Shown: positions 24,911-33,400 of the stretch, piece by piece
Layout: each line of letters begins with the position of its first letter
How positions within the stretch are numbered: position 1 is the stretch's first letter
Assembly: GCA_031270865.1 (NCBI GenBank)
Contig: JAISWI010000069.1
Coordinates: 1 to 59,439, forward strand
Source: Oscillospiraceae bacterium
GTDB taxonomy: Bacteria > Bacillota > Clostridia > Christensenellales > Aristaeellaceae
Reading direction: 5' to 3'
Length of the DNA stretch: 59,439 nt
Notes under the pieces: generated by a model
Told to the model about the DNA's origin: nothing
The model's input: only the letters and a program-made list of their open reading frames with translations
The model's database searches: none
Position numbers and translations under genes: made by a program

Positions 24911-25700
24911 ACCCCGCCTCTTTCCCGATCGCGAGCGCGGCCTCAAGCCGCCGCTCCACGTCCGCGTTCATGTAGAAACCCTGGTAACCGCCGTCGCACG
25001 GCACGGACGCGCCGTTCATGAACGACGCGTCCTTTGAGCATAACATCAGCGCGGCGCGGGCCGCTTCCTCTGGCGTACCCAGCCGCTGGCGAGGTATCTT
25101 GTACTCCGCGTCGTCGTAGACGGCGGTGATGCCGCTGGGGAACAACGCGGGATCGCCTTCGAGCGGCCCGACGGCCAGCAGGTTCACCCGTACGCCCAGC
25201 CGCCCATATTCCTGCGCCGCCTCCCTGACCAGCATGTTAAGCCCGCCGCACGCCACGGAGTACAGCGGCGCGGAGCCGTTGGGCTTCTCGCCATGGATGC
25301 TGGAGACGACCAGCATCACGCCGTTGGAGTGAGGCTCGGGCTTGGCGGTATCTACCATTTTCAGAAAGGCCGCCTGCATCGCCGCGAATACCCCGATGAG
25401 GTTATCCGCCACGGCGTTGTCGAAGTCAGCGGCGTCTGACTCCAGCAGCGGCTTGACCGATATAGAACGTACCGCCGTTACGAGTATATCAATCTTATCC
25501 AGTCCGGCGGTTTGGGCGAACGCCTCCGCCGACGTCCGCGGGTTGGGTATCCCATCGACGCCGGAGCGTAAAACCTTCGCGCCTTCGCGCTCAAACATGT
25601 CGGAGGCAGCCGCGCCGACGGGCGTATCCGCGCCCGTCACCCAGACGGACACGCCCGCAAACCGCCAATCCGGGCGGTTGTTCCCTGATATATCATCCAT
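24900..25700 (-). CDS. SDR family protein lacking the catalytic lysine
   Basis: The 266-residue Rossmann protein keeps the nucleotide loop (VTGADTPVGAA) and the serine segment VSSIHGEKP, but the YxxxK motif reads YSVAC, so the lysine is replaced by cysteine. The C-terminal GASVPCDGGYQG is normal. ATG 25700 with GAGGTGG is chosen; the longer frame is out-of-frame reading of the enolase gene. It follows the dehydratase stop by 11 bases. It may be an inactive or altered partner of the adjacent SDR, or use a modified mechanism. Confidence 0.85.
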   Translation of the reverse strand: MDDISGNNRPDWRFAGVSVWVTGADTPVGAAASDMFEREGAKVLRSGVDGIPNPRTSAEAFAQTAGLDKIDILVTAVRSISVKPLLESDAADFDNAVADNLIGVFAAMQAAFLKMVDTAKPEPHSNGVMLVVSSIHGEKPNGSAPLYSVACGGLNMLVREAAQEYGRLGVRVNLLAVGPLEGDPALFPSGITAVYDDAEYKIPRQRLGTPEEAARAALMLCSKDASFMNGASVPCDGGYQGFYMNADVERRLEAALAIGKEAGYGR

Positions 25701-25711
25701 GCCGCGCCACC

Positions 25712-27089
25712 TCAACTCCACAACCGGTCGTGGCTGGTCCAGTCGTCCCACTCTTCGGTGGACATCCACAGCCCGGGGGAATCCTTTGACATGCGCGCGG
25801 CCAGTATCTCGTCGTTCAGTTTGGTTATGCCCAGTCCCGGGGCGTCCGTCACGGTGATCCATCCATGGTCGACGATCCGTCCGCCAGGCGCGTATTCTAC
25901 CATATCCTGCCACCACTGCACGTCGTTGGAGTGGAACTCCAGCGCGATGACATGCTCCATCGCGGCGCATGTATGCGCGGCGGCCATGCACCCGACGGGG
26001 CTCTCGGCCATGTGCACGGCCACGCCTACCCCGGCTTCGCTGGCCATGTCGCCTATGCGCTTGGTCTCCAGCATGCCTCCGGCGGACAGTAGGTCAGGAT
26101 GGATGATCGATACCGCGCCGGCGTCGATAAGTTTGCGGAAGTCCTCCTTAAGGTAGATATCCTCGCCCGTGGCGACCGGGGTGGTCGACGCGCGGCGCAG
26201 CTGTACCCACTGCTCGGTGTACTGCCACGGGATCATGTCCTCCAGCCACGCAAGGCTGAACCGCTCGACCCGCCGCGCCAGCTGGATACAATCCTCAAGG
26301 CAGATGTGCCCGAAGTGGTCCACCGCCAGCGGCACGTCATACCCGATTATACCGCGCGCCTGCTCGACATACGCCTCCAGCGCCTCGAAGCCCTTCTTCG
26401 TTACGCGGATCATCGTCTGCGGGTGGGGGATGTTTTCATAATCGTACGCCCTGTGGCGCAGGTATCGGAGCGTTTGCGCGTCGCCCTTCACGGCGGCCTC
26501 GCGTATCGCGTGGCGGCGGGCGCGTTGTTCCTCGATGAATCCCAGCGGGGCGCTTACCGCGCCGTCTATGCCTTCCAGCTGGTTCACGCCCAAGTCCATC
26601 TTCAGGAAGGTGTAGCCCTGATCCATCCGGGCTTTGAGCGCCTTGCCCATCGCCTCGCCGGTATCCTTCTCGCCGGCGTCGGTGTCGCAGTATATACGAA
26701 TCCTGTCGCGGTGCTTGCCGCCCAGCAGCATGTACGCCGGAACGCCGTAAGCCTTGCCCGCAAGGTCCATCAGCGCGACCTCGATGCCGCATACGCCGCC
26801 CGCTTGACGGGCAGGGGCACCGAACTGGCGTATACGCTTGAACAGCCTATCCACATCGCAGGGGTTCTCGCCCAGTAGGTGTTTCTTTAGCATCAGCGCG
26901 TAGAGCGGATGCGCTCCGTCGCGCACCTCGCCATAACCCTCTATGCCCTGGTTAGTAGAGATCTTTATGATGGGGCAGCGCATCGGCGCGTCGGCGATGT
27001 CCGCAACGCGCAGGTCGGTGATGCGCAGCGCGGAGGGCTTGGACGCGGTATTGAAGTCGAGGACCGGGGACGCGGTGTCAATCGGCATG
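25712..27089 (-). CDS. enolase-superfamily sugar-acid dehydratase (mandelate racemase type)
   Basis: The 459-residue protein of the MR/MLE group has an N-terminal capping domain, then a barrel with metal ligands in PLAVDHFGH, WLEDMIPW and ATGEDIY, an IIHPDLLSAGGM strand and a histidine in VHMAESP. The lysine strand reads FLKMDLG. D-galactonate- or mannonate-type dehydratases are the closest in plan. The product would be a 2-keto-3-deoxy sugar acid. ATG 27089 (AAGGGAG site) is required because the promoter at 27125-27153 lies inside the longer frame. First gene of the operon. Confidence 0.9.
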
Positions 27090-27124
27090 GCGAAGGCTCC
27101 CTTCAAACTTTGTTCGCTTCGCCC

Positions 27125-27153
27125 ATTATACACCAATCGGGTTTGGTTTTCAA
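27125..27153 (-). promoter_or_regulatory. promoter of the sugar-acid operon
   Basis: On the minus strand TTGAAA (27153-27148) and TATAAT (27130-27125) are 17 bases apart, 35 bases before the start codon. Confidence 0.75.
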
Positions 27154-27194
27154 TGGTAAATAGCATATTAACGGGTTGGGGGATTCGCGCCGCC

Positions 27195-27440
27195 CCAAGC
27201 CGCTTGTCACCCCTTTGGGGGAGATGTAACCTTCAGGCGACAGAGGGGGCGATGCGAATCCCCCACATTGTAACGGAGGAGGCTTCGCCCCAATCCCGAC
27301 GCAACGGTCCCCCCTTGTTGCCCCTTTAGGGGAGATGCAGCCCTAAGGCAACAGAGGGTGTCTAACCGCAGCAACAGAGTGCGCAGGGGGATTCGCATCG
27401 CCCCACACTGCGACAGAGGAGGTGACGCGAATCCCGCCCC
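27195..27440. repeat. REP-like repeat cluster
   Basis: This region holds repeats of the type CCCCTTTGGGGGAGATG then a gene-specific stem then GACAGAGGGGGCG, twice, plus GGGGATTCGC(A)TCGCCCCAC units. The same family is at 49290-49450, 51739-51790 and 55170-55285. It is intergenic and strongly palindromic. No gene is present. Confidence 0.8.
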
Positions 27441-27441
27441 G

Positions 27442-30400
27442 TCACTTCGGCACCGGAGCGCTCGACTGGTAGAGCGTCTCCAACCGGAGAAGGGCGCGGT
27501 ACGCGTCGGCCTGATCGTCGCGCTTCTCAACTAGAGGGTATACGGCCAGATGCGCCTTGCCATCCTTGCGCAGGTCGATCCAGCCTTCCGGATCGTCCAG
27601 ACGCGCTCCGTCCAGCGTCGCGAACTGCGCCGACCGCCGCGCCTGAAGGTGATACGCCGACGTCCCCCAACGGTACACAACCTCATACCTGTCCCAGTTG
27701 GGCGGCGCGGTAGGCTTCAGCCGCGCCCTCTCGCCTTTCTTCTCGAACCCCAGCAGCTCGTGAACGCCGATCCAGTATAACCACGCCGCCGCGCCTGTGT
27801 ACCATGTCCAGCCGCCCCGGCCCATCTGCTGCGGGTTCGCGTATACGTCCGCCGCGACAACGTACGGCTCGGCGCGGTAACGCGTCACACCCGCGTCGGC
27901 GCGTGTGTGTGATGTGGGGAGCAGCCGGGTGAACAGCGCCCACGCCGCCTCATCGTGCCCAAGCCGCGATAGCGCGAGCGCCATCCATGCCGCGCCATGT
28001 GTGTATTGCCCGCCGTTCTCGCGCACGCCGGGCAGGTATCCCCGGATGTAACCAGGGGCGCATACCCCGTTGAACGGAGGATCCAGCAGCCGCATAATCC
28101 CAAGGTCAGGGTCGTAAAGCCGCTCAAGCGCGGATTGCGCGGCCTGTTCCGAGCGTTCGCGGTCCGCGCCAGCTATCGCGGACCAGCTCTGCGCGACGCA
28201 GTCTATCCGGCATTCGGGCGATTCCGCGCTGCCCAGCGTCTTACCGTCGTCGAACCACGCGCGGCGGTACCACCCGCCGTCCCAGCCGCTGTTCTCGATC
28301 GCGGTCATCATGTGGGCAGCCCTATCCTCAAGCCGCCGCGCTGTCGGCTCGACGCACAGCGCGGCGAACCTCCTCAGGCATACCACGCAGAAGAAACCCA
28401 GCCACACGCTTTCACCGCGCCCCAGTATGCCCACGCGGTTCATCGCGTCGTTCCAGTCGCCCGCGCCCATCAGCGGGATACCATGCGGACCGGTCTTTAC
28501 ATCGTCAAACGCGCGGAGGCAGTGCTCCATGATGGTTCCGGTTTGGGTGGATACCTCGCCTTCGCCGTAGCGGTCCTCCGCCCCTTCAGGTATCGGGACG
28601 TCCTTCAGGTATGGACGCCTGACGTCAAGGATGGACTTATCGCCCGTCGCCTCAACATACTCCGCTGTAATGTACGGCAGGAACAGCTTGTCGTCGGAGA
28701 GCCTGGTGCGCACGCCCAGCGCGGGCGGATGCCACCAGTGCTGAACGTCGCCCGACTCGAACTGGCGCGACGCCGCCAGCAGTATATGCTCGCGGACCTC
28801 GTCCGGCCTGGTGTACACCAGCGCGAGCATGTCCTGCAGCTGGTCCCTGAACCCGATCGCCCCGCCCGCCTGGTAGAATCCAGCCCGCGCCCATAACCTC
28901 GACGCGGTCGTCTGGTACGGCAGCCACTGCCCCAGCATCAGGTTGACCGCCGGGTCGGGGGTTTTGACGCTGATAACGCCAAGCCTCAGCCTCCATGACG
29001 CGCGAACCAGCTCCAGCCGCTTCATGGGATTGCCGTACAGCGCGATATCCTCCCCGGCCTTCTCCGGGGACTCGACCGCGCCGATCAGGACGCATACCTC
29101 CGCCTCGCCACCGGGCGCTATCGTTATCAAGGTTCGCAGCGCGGCGCAGGGCAGCTCACCGCCCAGGCTGTCCAATTCCAGCCGCGCGGCGCCGCGCGGG
29201 GGCGCGGACGGGCTGATGTTCATGCCGCGAGGGTTTTCCGCGCCGCCGATGCCCAGGAACGCCAGCGCGTCCGTCGTGGATGAGATTATCTCATGCCCGG
29301 GCATGGCCAGATAAATGAACGCGCCATCGCCCGGATGCCGCCCCCACGCGGCCTGGTTGGTTTCGCGGCTGCCGTTGGTTATGTTGGTTGAGGTAATCGC
29401 CGACACCCCGGTCGTCAATAACCGGGATTCGCCCTCGCCACGGTATGACCAGCGGGCGTAGGCCGTCACCGATATCCGGCGCGGCGCGTTCCCCGGATTC
29501 CTCAGGCGCAGCAAGCGGCACCCGACGGGCCGCTCCGAGTCGGTGAACACGGTCAGCCGCAAGCCCAGCCCCATCAAGCTGGACTCAAACAGCGTGTATC
29601 CCCGGCCATGCGTAACCCGCGAAGGGCCGCCGCAAGGCGCGGGCGTCGCCGACATGAACGCGCCGGTATCCTCGTCGCGCAGGTATACCGCCTCGCCCGC
29701 GCGGCTCTTGACCGCGTCGTTGGCGAATGGGGTGATCCTGCGCAGGTTGCTGTTTCCGATCCACGTGAAGCCGTCGCCCCTGTCGGTGATGAGCGTGCCG
29801 AACAGCGGGTTCGCCAATACGTTGCTCCATGGCGCGGGCGGCGTCGCGCCTTGCTTGATTACATACGCGCCGTCCGAATCGAAGCCGCCGTAGGAGGTTT
29901 CGCAGGAAAGGGGTCCGGTGGGTTTCATCGGCGCGGCGGGGTAATCGTTGACGCGGTCAAGGCGCGGCGCGGCCTCCGCGCTTGCCCCGCGCGGGTATAT
30001 CATCGCGGCGGCGGGCAAGCGGCGCTCGGAGCCGCGCTGGTGTGATGGGCCGCGCCAGTCGCCGCGCTTGCCGCGCGCGCGGATGGCGGCCAGGGTGGGG
30101 GTGTTCCAGCCCCGGCGCGGGTTAACGCGCAGCGCGGCCAACTGCGCGGACAGCGAGCCCGCCGCTCCGTCCAGCGATAACGCCGCCGCCGCGTAGAGCG
30201 TATCCAGCAGGGCGGGATTCATCGCCGACGCGTCCGGCAGGTGCGCTCCGGAGGCCTTGCCAACCAGGTCGCGGGCGGAGCTGGCCGCGACTGCCTCGCG
30301 CAGCGCGTCGCGTACTGTTTGGTTATATCCCGCTTCATCCTTTGCCAGCAGCACGAGGTCAAACCATAGCCCCAGCCGCCGCAGGTATTCATGCGCCCGC

Positions 30401-33400
30401 AGCAGTGTCCGGACCAGCGGCGTCTCCGACAGTTTTCCGATAGTAACGGTCAGTATGGGCAGGTCGCCCGACAAGCCCATCTCCCATATCCCGGATACCC
30501 CGCGCGTATTGCGGGATAAGGCGGCGGAGCGGTTGGCGGGCTGGCCGTTATACAGCAGGTATGAGGCCAGCTGCTGCGCCGCGCCCTGCTGTGCCGCGTC
30601 CAGGTTCAGGTGTCGGGCCGTCACCTCGGCTTGCGTGGAGGATAGTTGGAGGGCGCGTTCGGCGGCGTCCGGATGCGCGAACCGGGCGGCCAGCCTCGGC
30701 GCGTCCTCCTCACGCGCGACCGCGCCGAACCCGAACGCCACCCGCGCCTCCTGGTCCTGCTCCAGCGCGAGCCGGGCGGACAGGCTGACGCAGGGGTCAA
30801 TGACAGCGCCCACCATCCCCATGGGTTTCATGAACGGCGCGTCGGGCGGAGGCTCGGGCCCGGCCAGCGCTTCTGGGATCGCCCCCCCGCGTCCCAGGAA
30901 CGCGCGTCGGTCCGTCTGCGCCTGTACCGATATGGCCGCGTCCGCGCTGACGAAGTGCGCCAGTATGGGGACGCGCTCGGCCTCCTCGCGCTCGCCGCGA
31001 GGACGCCGCTTCGCGGTGAGGAGCCGGGGCTCGGGACGCGCCGTCTCGATGAAAAGATTCCGGAACGCGGGGTGCGCTACGTCGGCCGCTTGCGCGGAGA
31101 GCGCGACCTCCGCGAAGCTGGTCACATCGATAGTTATTTTCTCAGAACCGTGATTGCGCAGTTTGATTAACGCGACTGCCACGCCGTCCAGAGGCGACAC
31201 GCCCATCGTCAGACGCGCGTCGATCGACCCGACACGCGCCGACCACTCCGATCGACCTGTGTCGAATATTGTCTCTCCGCCCGGACCGCCCATGCGCGTC
31301 ACGGCGCTGCCCTGGCTGGCGCGAAGATAGAACCGCAAGCCATTTCCGGTCAATGTTGGATCTTGTCGCCAGCGTGTCAGCATCACTCCCTGATGAGCAA
31401 TGTAGCCGTTTCCGCGCGCGTCGCGCATCCATGTCGTGCCGGAGCCGTGCGTCAGGTGGACGGCGACGGGCCAGGCCTCGGGGTCGGCGACGCGCCTCGC
31501 GCCGCGAGCCGCTTGGGGCGCGGTGTGGTAGCGTGGTTTGACTGCCTTGGCCAGCATGCGCCGAGTGGGAATCTTTTCCTGTAAAAGCAGCGCGTACGCC
31601 TCGGCCTGCGGCAGAGCGGCGAACAGCCGCGCCAGCGCGTTGCCGGACAGAGAGTTCGCTATCGCGCAAAGTATCATGCCCTGGTGGTGCGCCATGTGGC
31701 TGGAGACCAACTTCACGTCGCACCCCTCGGGTAAGCGGGTTTGGTCGAAGTCGGCTGCCTCGAACATGCCGTGCCCGTCGGCCCAGCCCATGCGACGCAT
31801 CCGGGCGATGTTATCGGCCGCGGCGCGTGGATCCACGGCCAGCGCGAGCGCGGACGCGTACGGCGCGACGACGGGCGACAGCGCCCCGCCGCGCAGCGAC
31901 AGCTCCGGCACGCCGAACGCCCGGTATTGGTAGTTGAGTTCCGGATCGAACGCCCAGAACCCTGATTCCGATATGCCCCATGGCTTATCCTTTGCAGCCT
32001 TCACCTGCGCCCTGACCGCGCTGAGGCTGGACCTGCCCAGCAGCGTCATCGGCGAATCCGGCAGCAGCAGCAGCGGCATCAGGTACTCGAACGCGGTCCC
32101 GGCCCAGCTTAGCAGCGCCGCGCCTGTCCTTGCGTCGGTCATCGTGCGGCCCAGCATGCGCCAGTGTTTCAGCGGGACCTCGCGGCGCATGACCGCGAGG
32201 TAGGACAGCATCCGCGCTTCGGAGGCCAGCAGGTCGTAGCGCGAGCCGCCGGGCATGCCCGTCTCCGCGTCCACGCCGACATAGAACAGCGCGGTCGCGG
32301 GATCATACAACGCCTGGAATTGGATTTGATCCACCAGCGATTCCAGTCTGCGCGGCAGGGATTGCCGTCCCTCGTCCAGCGTATCCGGCGGCAGTTCGGC
32401 CAAAGCCTGCCGGACGGCCTGCGCCGCTGCGGTCAGGCACACGGCGTAGTTGCCGCTGTCCACCGACGAGATGTAGCGCGGGCGCATCGGCTCCAGCGTC
32501 CGGGTGTCGTACCAGTTGTACGGATGGCCGCGCCATGTCCCAAGGGTTTCAAGCGTGGCCAGCGTCGCGGTCACGCGGCTTAGGAACCCTGCGGCGTCGA
32601 TGAGTCCCAGCTGCCTCGCGCCAGCGCACGAGAGCAGGTACATGCCAATATTTGTTGGGGATGTGCGCGGCGCGGCGCCCCGCGGCGGATCGGTCTGCAG
32701 GTTATCCGGCGGCAGGAAGCGCGACCGCTCGGTGACCACGGCCTCGAAGAATGACCATGTCTCGCGGGCAAGCTCCAGCAGCATGCCGCGCTGTTGTTCC
32801 CCGAGTCCGGGCGTGGTGTGGATGTCCTCATCCAACGCCTCGATAACCTTGGGCGCGGACAGCCACAGCGCGGCCAGCGGGATCGCTCCGGCCAGGTACG
32901 GCATACCCGGCATGCCGGCTGTATATCCCAGCGCGGCGGCGTAGGCAGCACCGGCGACGGACGCGGCGGCGGATACAAGGCACGGCCAGTAGAGTTGCGC
33001 GCCCAAGCGGGATTTCGCGCCGGGCTTGGATGAGGATTTCTCCGCGTCCGCGCTGGTCACCCACTCCAGCATGTTCTTATGGGAGAAACAGACCCGCCAG
33101 ACCGTGCGGATCACGGCGTCCAACTGGGATTTGGCCTCCAGCGGCAGCGCGGCCAGGCGCGATCCCATCGCCGCCAGCGTCTTGGGGTTGGGCCTCATTA
33201 ATCCGCCCAGACGCCCCGGCAGCGCGGCCATCACCAGGACAGGCCACGACCCCAGCGCGAACCCCGCAACCCACAGCGCAAGCTCGATAGGCGGCAGCAG
33301 GCTACGGCGGAGGTTATCATATATCTTGAACCTGCTGAGCAGACCTAACGGGTTTCGGAATACGCCCTCCTCGCCCCTGATCTTGGGCAAGAGCCACGGC

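Noticed and set aside
27090..27166. Upstream start of the enolase-superfamily gene
   Set aside because: The promoter TTGAAA-17-TATAAT lies inside that extension, and the RBS fits ATG 27089.
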